Shown here in pieces: positions 54,858 to 64,000 of a stretch of DNA of 64,000 nucleotides. The notes beneath the pieces are model-generated. The model did no database searches and was not told the DNA's origin. It worked only from the letters and a program-made list of their open reading frames with translations. The stretch is from Francisella sp. SYW-9. Lineage in GTDB: Bacteria > Pseudomonadota > Gammaproteobacteria > Francisellales > Francisellaceae. Position 1 is the first letter of the stretch. Each line of letters starts with the position of its first letter. A program made the position numbers and the translations under genes. The DNA is taken from assembly GCF_008711465.1 (NCBI RefSeq), contig NZ_VXKQ01000010.1, positions 56,589-120,588 of the forward strand, written 5' to 3'.

Positions 54858-57800
54858 ATGAACAACTTACTAAACCATACTGGTGAGCATCCTATTTCTA
54901 AGGAAATAATGAATATTTCTCAATATTGGCTGATAGATGAAAAAAAAGCTGTTACAGATCTTGTAGAAAAAGCACAGCTTTCTAGCGTATCAAAAGCAAA
55001 GGTTCGCGAGAAAGCTTATAATCTAGTTGCTCAAGTCAGAAAAAATAGACTTAAAAAATCTGGCATCGATGCTTTTATGATTGAGTATGATCTATCTTCA
55101 GAAGAAGGTATTGTTCTAATGTGTTTAGCTGAAGCATTATTAAGGGTTCCTGATAAATATACTATAGATTTACTTATTAAAGATAAGCTAACAAGTGCTG
55201 CATGGAAAGAGCATGTTGGTATGGAAAAACATCTATTTGTAAATGCTGCAACTTGGAGTTTGATGTTAACAGGTAAAATCTTAAAAGATAGTAGAGGATC
55301 TTATAGAAAGGTTTTCCAGAACTTCCTTAAGAAATCAAGTGAGCCTGTCATTCGTCAAGCAATGAAGCAAGCAATGAAAATTGTTGGTAAACAGTATGTC
55401 CTTGGTGAAACCATCGAAGAGGCTTTAAAGGTTTCGCAAGTCAAAGTAGATAAGGGTTATAGCTACTCTTATGATATGCTTGGTGAAGCTGCTATGACAA
55501 TGGCAGATGCAGATTACTATTATGAGCAGTATTTACATGCTATTAAAGAATTAGCTAAATATGCAGTAAATAAAGAGATTAAGAAAAACCCTGGAATTTC
55601 AATAAAATTATCTGCATTACATCCACGTTATGAAGTAGTGAAACACCAAAGAGTTCATGATGAATTATATCCTAAATTGTTAAAATTAACTGAACTAGCT
55701 AAAGAATATAATGTAGGTATGAATATCGATGCTGAAGAGACTGAAAGACTTCAGATATCATTGGAGCTTGTTGAGAGGTTAGCACATGAGCCTTCATTAG
55801 AAGGGTTTAATGGTATTGGTATAGTTGTTCAAGCATATCAAAAACGTGCTCCATATGTTTTAGAATATCTAGCAAATCTTGCGAAAAAAACAAATAGAAG
55901 ATTTATGGTACGTCTTGTAAAAGGTGCTTATTGGGATGCTGAGATTAAACATTCTCAAGAGCAAGGTTTAGAAGGCTACCCTGTATTTACGCGTAAGTAT
56001 CATACTGATGTATCTTATCAAGCATGTGCTAAGCAACTTTTTGAAAGTCATCAATATATATATCCGCAGTTTGCAACACATAATGCTCAAACAGTAGCTG
56101 TTGTAATGGAACTAGCACAAGGAAATAAGGATTTTGAATTCCAATGTTTACATGGTATGGGAGATCCTCTATACGATAATATAGTTGGTAAAGATGGTTA
56201 TGAAGAAATACCTTGTAGAATTTATGCCCCTGTAGGTGGTCATAAACACCTATTAGCTTATTTAGTTAGAAGACTTCTTGAAAATGGTGCTAATAGTTCT
56301 TTTGTAAATAGAATTGTAGATGAGAACTTACCTATAGAAGAATTGATTGAAGATCCTGTTAAAAAAGCAGTTGATCACGGTTGCGATCAACATCCAAATA
56401 TTCCTTATCCGAAAGATATTGTAGCCCCTAGAGTAAACTCTCAAGGGTATAATACTAATGATTTTGCTATTTTAGAGACAATGTATGGGGATATAGAAAA
56501 ATATGCTTCTAAAAATACATACAAAGCAAAACCAATAGTATCAGGGGTTAAGCTTAATAAAGAAGAAGGTCTTGAAAATGTAATTAATCCAAACACTAAT
56601 GAAATTATCGGTAGTGTAATAAATGCTGATACTAAAATAGCTAAAAGAGCATTAAAAAATGCTCAAAGTGCATTTAATGATTGGAATAATACTCCTGCTT
56701 CACAAAGAGCTGGAATTTTAGAACGTTTTGCCGATCTTTTAGAAAAAAACACTAATGAATTTATTGCTATTGCAATGATTGAAGCTGGAAAAACTTTAGC
56801 TAATGCAATAGATGAAGTTAGAGAAGCTGTTGATTTCTGTCGTTATTATGCGGCTCAAGCACGTGAAGAGTTTAATGGTCCTATAGATCTACCTGCATTA
56901 TCAGAAAACCTAAAACAAATAGAGTTTAGTGGTCGTGGTGCTATGGTGTGTATTAGCCCATGGAATTTCCCATTAGCTATATTTTTAGGTCAAGTTACGG
57001 CTGTTCTTGCTGCGGGTAATACTGTTGTAGCAAAACCTGCTGAACAGACATCTATTATTGCATATAAGGCTGTTAAACTTTTATTTAAGGCAGGTCTACC
57101 AAAAGATGTATTACAGTTTACTCCAGGTGATGGTGCTACAGTTGGTACTGCATTAGTTAAAAGTCCTGTTTGTAAAGGTGTCATATTTACAGGCTCAACA
57201 GAAGTTGCTGGCATAATAAACCAAACTTTAGCAAATAAATCGAGCGAAATTGTTCCATTTATTGCTGAAACAGGTGGCCAAAATGCAATGATTGTTGACT
57301 CATCTTCACTTCCTGAGCAAGTAACAGCTGATGTTATGCGTTCAGCATTTGATAGTGCAGGTCAACGTTGTTCGGCCCTACGTATATTATGTTTACAAGA
57401 AGATATCGCTGATAGCTATATCAAAATGATAGTTGGTGCGATGAAGGAGCTTAAAGTAGGTGATTCTAAATATATTGATACAGATGTGGGACCTGTTATT
57501 GATAAAGAAGCAGCTGATAATTTAAATGCCTATATAGAGCAAAAGAAAAATCAGTTTAAGCTAGTATATCAGTCACAACCAAATCAAAATACTAGAAATG
57601 GTACATTTGTAATGCCTACTGCATTTGAAATCGATAAATTATCAGATTTAGGCAGAGAGCAATTTGGGCCAATTTTACATATATTAAGATTTAAAGCTAA
57701 CCAGTTAGATACTCTTATTAGTGATATTAATGCTACAGGTTATGGTTTAACAGCTGGTGTACATAGTAGAATTAATGAAGTCATGAATTATGTTAAAAAT

Positions 57801-58925
57801 AATATCAAAGCTGGTAATGTCTATGTAAATAGAAATATCGTTGGTGCTGTAGTTGGTGTGCAACCATTTGGTGGTCAAGGAAAGTCGGGTACAGGTCCTA
57901 AAGCTGGTGGGCCTTTCTATATGCATCGTTTAGCAAATGAAAAGTTATCTGGTGTTGGAGCAGTTGAAGAAATATATAATCCTGAAAAAATTGCTAATGA
58001 TGAAAAAGCTACTAATAAGCTAATAAAAGATAACTATACTGTATCAAGTATTATTAATGGTGAAAAAGCTAAAAAAGGTAATGCTAAAGATCTTAAATCC
58101 GCAAATGAAAAGATTATTGGTAAAGCTTATTATGCTTCAGTTAGTAGTGTTGAGAAAGCTATATATATAGCAAATAAAGAAGCTGATACTTGGAATTCTA
58201 TAAATGCTGAGCAAAGAGCTGAAATTATCGAGAAATTCTTAGAATTATTAGAAAAAGAACGTAATTTAATAGCATCATGTCTTGTTACAGAGTCAAATGT
58301 CTCTGTTGAAGATGCTCAAATTCAAATAGATAAAACTATTCAGCAAGTAGCATATTATTGCTTACAAGCAAGAAAAGAGTTTGCACATCCTGAGCTTTTA
58401 CCAGGGCCAACAGGTGAAATTGATGAGTTAAGCCTAAAAGGGCGCGGATTAGCAGTAAGTATTTGTTCTAGTTGTGATCTATTGATTAGATTTGTTGGAC
58501 AAGCTACAGCAGCATTACTAGCAGGTAACACTGTAGTTGCAAGACCAGCATATACAGGCAATCTAACTGCTTATAAGATTGTTGAATTAATGCTTAAAGC
58601 TGGTCTTAGCTCAAAAGCTATGCACCTAATAATATCTGATGAAGAAGAGATATCTTCAGCACTATTATTTAATAGTAAGGTAGCTCTTGTGACATTCTCT
58701 GGTAGTGTGCCTGGTGTTAAGCAAGTTCATCAAGCTTTAGCTCTTAGAAGAGGTGCTATTATACCTTTTGTCGCTGAAAGTGTAGCTAAAGATGGTAAAT
58801 GCACAAGTCTAGCTATAGAGACGGCATCACCATTATATTTACGTAGATTTGTTGTTGAAAAAACAGTTAGTGTAGATACAACAGCCTCAGGTGGTAATGC
58901 TTCTTTGATGAGTTTAGAAGAATAA
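54858..58925 (+). CDS. putA: bifunctional proline dehydrogenase / P5C dehydrogenase
   Basis: A 1355-residue enzyme oxidising proline to glutamate. It starts with a helical arm domain; the ribbon-helix-helix DNA-binding domain of E. coli PutA (1-47) is absent, so it should not repress transcription. The proline dehydrogenase barrel spans about 170-500 (S-I-K-L-S-A-L-H-P-R-Y, M-V-R-L-V-K-G-A-Y-W-D). The aldehyde dehydrogenase domain covers about 560-1030, with A-E-T-G-G-Q-N and catalytic C838 (A-G-Q-R-C). The C-terminal 300 residues are a second ALDH-like fold without the catalytic Cys, as in type B PutA. A GAGG site lies upstream. Confidence 0.96.
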   Translation: MNNLLNHTGEHPISKEIMNISQYWLIDEKKAVTDLVEKAQLSSVSKAKVREKAYNLVAQVRKNRLKKSGIDAFMIEYDLSSEEGIVLMCLAEALLRVPDKYTIDLLIKDKLTSAAWKEHVGMEKHLFVNAATWSLMLTGKILKDSRGSYRKVFQNFLKKSSEPVIRQAMKQAMKIVGKQYVLGETIEEALKVSQVKVDKGYSYSYDMLGEAAMTMADADYYYEQYLHAIKELAKYAVNKEIKKNPGISIKLSALHPRYEVVKHQRVHDELYPKLLKLTELAKEYNVGMNIDAEETERLQISLELVERLAHEPSLEGFNGIGIVVQAYQKRAPYVLEYLANLAKKTNRRFMVRLVKGAYWDAEIKHSQEQGLEGYPVFTRKYHTDVSYQACAKQLFESHQYIYPQFATHNAQTVAVVMELAQGNKDFEFQCLHGMGDPLYDNIVGKDGYEEIPCRIYAPVGGHKHLLAYLVRRLLENGANSSFVNRIVDENLPIEELIEDPVKKAVDHGCDQHPNIPYPKDIVAPRVNSQGYNTNDFAILETMYGDIEKYASKNTYKAKPIVSGVKLNKEEGLENVINPNTNEIIGSVINADTKIAKRALKNAQSAFNDWNNTPASQRAGILERFADLLEKNTNEFIAIAMIEAGKTLANAIDEVREAVDFCRYYAAQAREEFNGPIDLPALSENLKQIEFSGRGAMVCISPWNFPLAIFLGQVTAVLAAGNTVVAKPAEQTSIIAYKAVKLLFKAGLPKDVLQFTPGDGATVGTALVKSPVCKGVIFTGSTEVAGIINQTLANKSSEIVPFIAETGGQNAMIVDSSSLPEQVTADVMRSAFDSAGQRCSALRILCLQEDIADSYIKMIVGAMKELKVGDSKYIDTDVGPVIDKEAADNLNAYIEQKKNQFKLVYQSQPNQNTRNGTFVMPTAFEIDKLSDLGREQFGPILHILRFKANQLDTLISDINATGYGLTAGVHSRINEVMNYVKNNIKAGNVYVNRNIVGAVVGVQPFGGQGKSGTGPKAGGPFYMHRLANEKLSGVGAVEEIYNPEKIANDEKATNKLIKDNYTVSSIINGEKAKKGNAKDLKSANEKIIGKAYYASVSSVEKAIYIANKEADTWNSINAEQRAEIIEKFLELLEKERNLIASCLVTESNVSVEDAQIQIDKTIQQVAYYCLQARKEFAHPELLPGPTGEIDELSLKGRGLAVSICSSCDLLIRFVGQATAALLAGNTVVARPAYTGNLTAYKIVELMLKAGLSSKAMHLIISDEEEISSALLFNSKVALVTFSGSVPGVKQVHQALALRRGAIIPFVAESVAKDGKCTSLAIETASPLYLRRFVVEKTVSVDTTASGGNASLMSLEE

Positions 58926-59026
58926 AAAAGATATTGCAAACTCATTTCCTTAATGATAATTTAAATCTTATGACTTTTTGCTAGTAGGATAATAATTTTA
59001 ATTTTACTAGAGATGATTTTAATAAC

Positions 59027-59046
59027 TTAGAGATTATATTCTCTAA
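59027..59046. promoter_or_regulatory. 20-bp inverted repeat upstream of amino-acid permease
   Basis: TTAGAGA (59027-59033) and TCTCTAA (59040-59046) form a perfect 7-bp inverted repeat with a 6-nt spacer, 31 bp before the permease start. A second, looser pair (CTAGTA and TACTAG) lies just upstream. It could be a regulator site or a weak hairpin; AT-rich palindromes also arise by chance. Confidence 0.3.
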
Positions 59047-59077
59047 TAAATTCTTTAATCAATTATAAGGGAAAAAA

Positions 59078-60583
59078 ATGAGTGATGTATCTGTTAAAAA
59101 GATGTCATTGTTTAGTGCTATATTGATTGGTACTACTTCGATGGTCGGATCTGGTTGGCTTTTTAGTGCTCAACTAACAGTTGAAAATGCTGGTAACTGG
59201 GCATTCTTAGCGTGGATATTTGCAGCTATCTTAGTTTTAATGATAGCTCTGTGTTTAGGTAAGGTAGTATCTATGTATCCTGTTAGAGGAGCTACTACTA
59301 GATCAAGCGCTATATCGCATAATAATATCTTTGCAATGCCTTTTGCTTTTGCAAATTGGTTTGGAATAGTTGTTGTAATATCTTCAGAAGCTCTTGCAAC
59401 AACACAGTATCTTGCTGGTGTTAAATCCATGGATTGGTTGATGCATGATAATATTTTAACTATAGCAGGTACAGCTTTCTCGCTTTTTGTTTTAGTTGTA
59501 TATTTAATTATTAATTTTTACGGAGTTAAGCTTTTATCAAGAGTTAATAATGCTATTACGATATTTAAAATGGCTGTTCCTGCAATTATTGTTTTAATAT
59601 TTGTTACTTATTCATTAATGCATAGTTCTGATCATGTAAGCATGTTTGCCGCAGATATTCCAGGAAATAGTCAGTTTGGTTTCACATCTGCTTTGACAGC
59701 TATTGTTGCTGGTGGTCTTATTTATACATTCAATGGTTTCCAGACGGTTGTAGCATATGCAAGTGAGGTTAAAAACCCAGGTAGAAACGTACCTTTAGCG
59801 ATTGTCTTTGCTTTAGCATTAGTTTTAGTACTATATCTTTGTTTACAATATGCTTTTATGCAAGCAGTACCACATGATTATTTAGTTAGTAAAGGTGGTT
59901 GGGCTGGTTTAGATTTTGAATCGCCATTATTACAACTAGCTACATTATTAGGCTTAGGATATATATCTATATTATTAATTATTGATAGTGTTATTAGTCC
60001 ATCTGCAACTGGTTATAGCTATCTAGGTGCTTCATCTAGAATGCTATATGCAATGTCATCTGAAGGTCAAATGCCAAGATATTTTGCAAAAATAACGCCT
60101 ATTGTAAATATTTCACGTAGATCACTAATAGCAAACTTTATATTAGCTGGGATATTTTTACTTTTTTCAGACAACTGGACAGCTTTAATGCTTGTGGTAA
60201 CAGGATTTCATATTATAGGCTATATGGCAGCTCCAGTTAGTATGGGGGCATTAGCACCTCGTACTAGATTATACGGTTTGGTTGTATTTGTTATACTAGC
60301 CATGCTTTTAAACACCGTTGAGATACGTACTAATATTAATATGAGTGTTATATTAATAGTTCTAATGACAATCTATGGAGCTATAGAGTTTAGAAGAGTT
60401 GGTGTTAAAAACCTTTTCTATTTAGCAGCTCCGTTTTTACTATTCTTATGTATAACATCACCTATCAATAGCTACCTACTAAATGCAGTTATTGGTATTG
60501 TTTTTTATTGGTTTGCTACTGATAAACGCTATGTGGCATTCTGTAAATCAACAGCTAATGAAAAAAATATTATTGTAGATTAA
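59078..60583 (+). CDS. APC-family amino-acid permease
   Basis: A 501-residue inner-membrane permease with 12 or more helices. The first helix carries the substrate motif G-S-G-W-L-F (about 24-29) of the APC family, and F-N-G-F-Q-T-V-V-A-Y-A-S-E-V-K-N-P-G-R-N-V-P (about 217-239) is diagnostic. The substrate is not evident; the neighbouring putA suggests amino-acid catabolism, and a proline or glutamate-related amino acid is possible. A strong AAGGGA site precedes the ATG. Confidence 0.88.
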   Translation: MSDVSVKKMSLFSAILIGTTSMVGSGWLFSAQLTVENAGNWAFLAWIFAAILVLMIALCLGKVVSMYPVRGATTRSSAISHNNIFAMPFAFANWFGIVVVISSEALATTQYLAGVKSMDWLMHDNILTIAGTAFSLFVLVVYLIINFYGVKLLSRVNNAITIFKMAVPAIIVLIFVTYSLMHSSDHVSMFAADIPGNSQFGFTSALTAIVAGGLIYTFNGFQTVVAYASEVKNPGRNVPLAIVFALALVLVLYLCLQYAFMQAVPHDYLVSKGGWAGLDFESPLLQLATLLGLGYISILLIIDSVISPSATGYSYLGASSRMLYAMSSEGQMPRYFAKITPIVNISRRSLIANFILAGIFLLFSDNWTALMLVVTGFHIIGYMAAPVSMGALAPRTRLYGLVVFVILAMLLNTVEIRTNINMSVILIVLMTIYGAIEFRRVGVKNLFYLAAPFLLFLCITSPINSYLLNAVIGIVFYWFATDKRYVAFCKSTANEKNIIVD

Positions 60584-60663
60584 AATAATAGATCTTGCCT
60601 AGTTATATCCTAACTTACAATCTATAATATACATTTAATATTATATAAATCTCTTGAAAATTA

Positions 60664-61848
60664 ATGAAAAATACAAAATGGATTCTTCTTATCCTATGTT
60701 TAGGATATTTTATTGATTTTTATGACTTATCTGTATTTGGATCAGCATATGTAGATATATTTAAACAACAGTTTGATATGCATAATTTGACAAAAATACA
60801 ACAAATGTACTATTTAATTAATAATATCCAGATGATAGGTATATTAGTAGGAGCTATATCTTTTGGGATCTTGGCAGATAGATTAGGTCGTATAACAGTT
60901 ATTAAATATAGTATTTTACTTTATAGTTTTTCAACAATCTGTTGTATTTTCGTAACTAATTTACATATATTTATGTTATTACGATTTTTAGCGTACTTTG
61001 CTTTAGCTAGTGAGTTTGCTGTTTCTAGTGTATTAATAATTGAGTTTTTTCCCCCTAAAATAGCTGCTTGGGGAATGAGTCTTTTATATATATTAGGTGT
61101 CCTTGGTGGAATTGTAGCAACATTATTTAGTGTTTTTTCTTATCAAATAATGTTTATATTTGGTGGTTTAGCTGGCTTAGCAATATATGCTTTTAGAAAT
61201 ATGCTCGAAGAATCTCCATACTTTATTGAAATGTATAAGTCTGATAGATTTAAAAATGCTGGAAATATAGTTTTTCTATTTAAGAACTATAGTAAGCCTT
61301 TAATTTTAAATTTTTTAATTACATTACCTTATTTCTTTGTGATCACTGTAATGTTTTCTTTAGTAAGATTTATAGCTTCAGATGTTGATTTTGCAAGTTT
61401 AGTCAAAATTTTCTTATTCGGTTTTTTTGCCGGAAATATTATCAGCTGTATTATTAGTGGATTTTATAATCAATACTTCAAATCACCAAATTTATTTTTT
61501 GCAATAAATATATTCATATTCTTAGTTAGTATCTTTAGTTATAAATATATATCAAGTGATGTAGTATTCTTTTATGGGATTGTTATTGGTCTTATCGGAG
61601 GCGGATATAATATTATGTGGGCTCAATATGCTGCTACTGAATTTCCAACAGAAGTTCGTTCATTAGCTTGTAATATGATATTTGCATTAGGAAGAACTAG
61701 TAGTATCTTTTTTGGAATTGTTTTTGCTTCATGGTTGACTAGTGAACAAGTATTTAGACAAAATGTAGATATATTAACAGTTGCTGTAGCTGTTATGGTT
61801 TTATTAATAATTATTTTTTATAAAAGAAAAAAGATTTTAAAAAAATAG
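60664..61848 (+). CDS. MFS transporter
   Basis: A 394-residue major facilitator with 12 membrane helices. Y-F-I-D-F-Y-D-L-S-V-F-G in helix 1 resembles the sugar/metabolite-proton symporter family. The motif G-I-L-A-D-R-L-G-R (about 68-76) follows helix 2, and the P-x-x-x-R-S-L-A segment (F-P-T-E-V-R-S-L-A-C, about 330) lies before helix 11. The substrate is unknown. Francisella genomes hold many such carriers used for nutrient uptake in host cells. Confidence 0.85.
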   Translation: MKNTKWILLILCLGYFIDFYDLSVFGSAYVDIFKQQFDMHNLTKIQQMYYLINNIQMIGILVGAISFGILADRLGRITVIKYSILLYSFSTICCIFVTNLHIFMLLRFLAYFALASEFAVSSVLIIEFFPPKIAAWGMSLLYILGVLGGIVATLFSVFSYQIMFIFGGLAGLAIYAFRNMLEESPYFIEMYKSDRFKNAGNIVFLFKNYSKPLILNFLITLPYFFVITVMFSLVRFIASDVDFASLVKIFLFGFFAGNIISCIISGFYNQYFKSPNLFFAINIFIFLVSIFSYKYISSDVVFFYGIVIGLIGGGYNIMWAQYAATEFPTEVRSLACNMIFALGRTSSIFFGIVFASWLTSEQVFRQNVDILTVAVAVMVLLIIIFYKRKKILKK

Positions 61849-61859
61849 AGAGCAAATTT

Positions 61860-63038
61860 ATGTCACATAAAATTCTATTTGGAATTACAGGAAGTGTATC
61901 AGCCTTTAAAACTATAAATTTAATCCGTCTTTTTATTAAAAGTGGTGTAGAGTGTAGAGCGATTGTAACTAAAGGAGCACAACAATTTATCAAACCAGAA
62001 TTATTAGTAGCTCTTGGGTGTGATACCTATACTGATGGTTCACTTGATATGTATAGTTATGAGCAGAGTATGGCACATATTAATCTCTCACGTTGGGCTG
62101 ATAAAATATTTATAATACCTGCTTCTGCTAATACTGTAGCTAAGTTAGCTAATGGTTTAGCTGATGATTTATTAAGTCAATGTATACTTGCTAATGATCA
62201 ATCCAATAAAGTATATTTTGCTCCAGCAATGAATGTTAATATGTGGCAAAATCAGTTAACACAAGAAAATATTAAAAAGTTGCAAAGTTTAGGCTTTAAC
62301 TTACTATCTCCAGACAATGGCTTACAAGCATGTGGAGATATTGGAGGAGGTCGATTGACTGAACCTGAGAAATTATTTGAAATATTATCAGTAGCCCAAG
62401 ACTTCAAAGATAAAAAAGTTTTAATAACAGTTGGAGCAACAGTAGAAGATATTGATGGAGTTAGATATCTATCTAATTATAGTTCTGGAAAAATGGGCCT
62501 TGCATTAGTAGAAGAGCTACTAAATAGAGGAGCAAAGGTTACAGTATTAAAAGCTAAAACCTCAATATCATTTGATATAACTCATAATAATTTAGATATT
62601 ATCAATACTAAAAGTGCAGATGATATGAACCAAGCTATGCTAGAACAAGCAAAAAATCATGATATTTTTATTGGTTGTGCAGCTGTGGCTGACTATAAAA
62701 TAAAGAATAAATTTGATAATAAAATTAAAAAGACGGATGAGAGTCTAACTCTAGAGTTTATTAAGAATCCTGACGTTCTAGCAAATTGTAAGAAAAATTA
62801 TCCTAATATATTTGCGATAGGGTTTGCAGCTGAATCGCAAAATATAATTGGGTACGCTAAGAAAAAGCTTATAAAGAAAAATCTAGATATGATTGTTGCA
62901 AATTCAACAAGTGTCTTTGGTAAAGATGACTCTTCGGTGATGATCTTATCAGAACAAAAAAATAAAGAATATTCTAATAAGACTAAATCAGAAATAGCTA
63001 GATTAATACTAGATTTTGCTAAGGAGAGGATAATATGA
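61860..63038 (+). CDS. coaBC: bifunctional CoaBC (4'-phosphopantothenoylcysteine synthetase/decarboxylase)
   Basis: A 392-residue coenzyme A biosynthesis enzyme. The N-terminal CoaC flavoprotein part (about 1-180) has G-I-T-G-S-V-S-A-F-K, H-I-N-L-S-R-W-A-D (catalytic His about 75), P-A-S-A-N-T, and P-A-M-N-x-N-M-W (about 122-129). The C-terminal CoaB part starts near 188 with V-L-I-T-V-G-A-T-V-E-D-I-D-G-V-R-Y and N-Y-S-S-G-K-M-G. Length is usual (406 in E. coli). It lies 11 bp after the MFS gene and overlaps galM by four bases. Confidence 0.95.
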   Translation: MSHKILFGITGSVSAFKTINLIRLFIKSGVECRAIVTKGAQQFIKPELLVALGCDTYTDGSLDMYSYEQSMAHINLSRWADKIFIIPASANTVAKLANGLADDLLSQCILANDQSNKVYFAPAMNVNMWQNQLTQENIKKLQSLGFNLLSPDNGLQACGDIGGGRLTEPEKLFEILSVAQDFKDKKVLITVGATVEDIDGVRYLSNYSSGKMGLALVEELLNRGAKVTVLKAKTSISFDITHNNLDIINTKSADDMNQAMLEQAKNHDIFIGCAAVADYKIKNKFDNKIKKTDESLTLEFIKNPDVLANCKKNYPNIFAIGFAAESQNIIGYAKKKLIKKNLDMIVANSTSVFGKDDSSVMILSEQKNKEYSNKTKSEIARLILDFAKERII

Positions 63039-64000
63039 GTATTAAAGAAATCTGTATAGCAGATAAAGCATGTAATTTAATAACATTAAAAAATGATAAT
63101 GTTGAAGTAACACTTTTAGATTTAGGGGCTGTTATTTATTCACTTAAAACTAAAGATAAAAATGGAAAATTAGAAGATATAGTATTACAGTATCAAAACA
63201 TCCAAGAATATTCTGATAATCCATCATACTTTGGTGCAACTGTTGGAAGAATTGCTGGTAGAATTAAAGATGCTAAGGTTATTTTAAATGACAAAACATA
63301 TAATTTAGAAAAGAACTATCAAGATAAACATACTCTTCATGGAGGATTTAATTGTATAACACATCAGAAATTTAATTTTGAGGTTATAAATAGTACTAAA
63401 GTTAAATTTACATGCATTCAAAAATCATCAACTGATAGCTTCCCTGGAAATGTAACGATCAATGTAACATATGAGCTTCTAGATAACTCTTTAGTTATAA
63501 AATTTGATGCTATATCAGATGCAGATACTATTTTAAATATAACAAATCATTGTCACTATAACTTATCAGGTAAGTATAAAACTACTATCGTTGACCATGA
63601 GTTAGAAGTACCTGCTACTAAGTTTGTTAATGTAGATGATGATTTAATACCAAAAGAAATAATATCTTTACCTGAAGAAATGGATTTTAATAAAAAATCT
63701 AGAATTGGTGATAAATTAGAAAAACAAGATTCTAAATATTTCCACAAAGGAGGCATCGATCATTGCTATATTGTTGATGGTAGTATTCTTCTTGAAGATT
63801 ATAGTAGCGGCAGAAAACTAAAAGTTTCAAGCTCATATCCTGCTATGCAAATTTATACATGTAATTTTAGTAGGGGGCATATTCTCTCAAATGGTAATAT
63901 ATTAAAACAGTATGATGCTATTTGCTTCGAGCCACAATACGTAGGAGCTTTCGATGGTAAGTATGATAATCATCCTGCTAAATTAAACAAAGATCAAAAA
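63035..64000 (+). CDS. galM: aldose 1-epimerase (mutarotase), partial at the right edge
   Basis: From the ATG at 63035 (ATGA overlap with the coaBC stop) a frame of 322 codons runs open to the window end. It resembles GalM, which interconverts alpha and beta anomers of galactose and other sugars. Motifs are F-G-A-T-V-G-R-I-A-G-R-I (about 68-79), H-T-L-H-G-G-F-N (about 101-108), N-I-T-N-H-C-H-Y-N-L (about 169-178), G-G-I-D-H-C-Y (about 240-246) and F-E-P-Q-Y-V-G-A-F-D (about 301-310). Full length is about 330-350, so only the last few residues lie beyond the window. Confidence 0.88.
   Translation, partial: MSIKEICIADKACNLITLKNDNVEVTLLDLGAVIYSLKTKDKNGKLEDIVLQYQNIQEYSDNPSYFGATVGRIAGRIKDAKVILNDKTYNLEKNYQDKHTLHGGFNCITHQKFNFEVINSTKVKFTCIQKSSTDSFPGNVTINVTYELLDNSLVIKFDAISDADTILNITNHCHYNLSGKYKTTIVDHELEVPATKFVNVDDDLIPKEIISLPEEMDFNKKSRIGDKLEKQDSKYFHKGGIDHCYIVDGSILLEDYSSGRKLKVSSSYPAMQIYTCNFSRGHILSNGNILKQYDAICFEPQYVGAFDGKYDNHPAKLNKDQK

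Overview
The window is AT-rich DNA (the GC content looks close to 30%) from a gammaproteobacterium. The housekeeping genes look most like Francisella: compact divergent PilM, a type B PutA behind sdhE, and a tRNA-Ser next to a prophage. The genus is inferred from protein resemblance and base composition, because no rRNA or other decisive marker is present. It splits into a prophage (1 to about 21,440, left end outside the window) and host chromosome (about 21,447 to 64,000).

Prophage. The left part (1-3201) holds early, regulatory and accessory genes: a RusA-like resolvase, a lipoprotein with a C-terminal membrane anchor that looks like a one-piece spanin, a protein ending in an Ogr-like zinc knuckle, a secreted Skp-like protein and an HU protein. 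The late region (3559-21223) encodes a contractile-tailed phage with mosaic parentage. Packaging and head genes resemble lambda (Nu1, A, W, B, a protease-capsid fusion, FII, Z). The tail resembles P2 (W, J, I, fibre, V, FI, FII, E/E', T, U, X, D). The order is unusual, because the baseplate W-J-I-fibre block lies between terminase and portal. A 26-bp box sits at three places (3313, 8555, 15462), each directly upstream of one late gene block, and looks like a shared late-promoter element. Two translational features stand out: an internal Shine-Dalgarno/ATG inside the protease-capsid fusion, and a canonical CCCAAAG slippery site joining gpE to an overlapping -1 frame. A minus-strand cassette (LuxR-type regulator, NTF2-like protein and a possible 29-residue hydrophobic peptide) interrupts the late genes and is probably a lysogenic-conversion cargo. 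The prophage ends beside the 3' end of a tRNA-Ser gene, the likely attachment site. No integrase, repressor or endolysin is visible; these probably lie left of the window.

Host region. From left to right: an HXXEE membrane protein, a cation efflux carrier, galU, acs and an EamA transporter; a decayed secreted-protein pseudogene; and the leftward miaB-ybeZ-(VOC)-ybeY-ybeX-lnt operon. Next come an O-methyltransferase, a HAD acid phosphatase, thymidine kinase, a Sel1-repeat membrane protein, an RbgA/YlqF GTPase, nagA, tsaB, a class II glutamine amidotransferase, an aminotransferase and era. A large FAD/Fe-S D-lactate-type dehydrogenase and adk follow. The type IV pilus operon pilMNOPQ runs into aroK-aroB. 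The right end carries sdhE-putA with an amino-acid permease and an MFS transporter (proline/amino-acid use), then coaBC and a galM gene cut by the window edge.

The most interesting parts are in the prophage: the three-copy late box with its possible zinc-finger activator, the nested capsid start, the frameshift, and the antisense regulator cassette.
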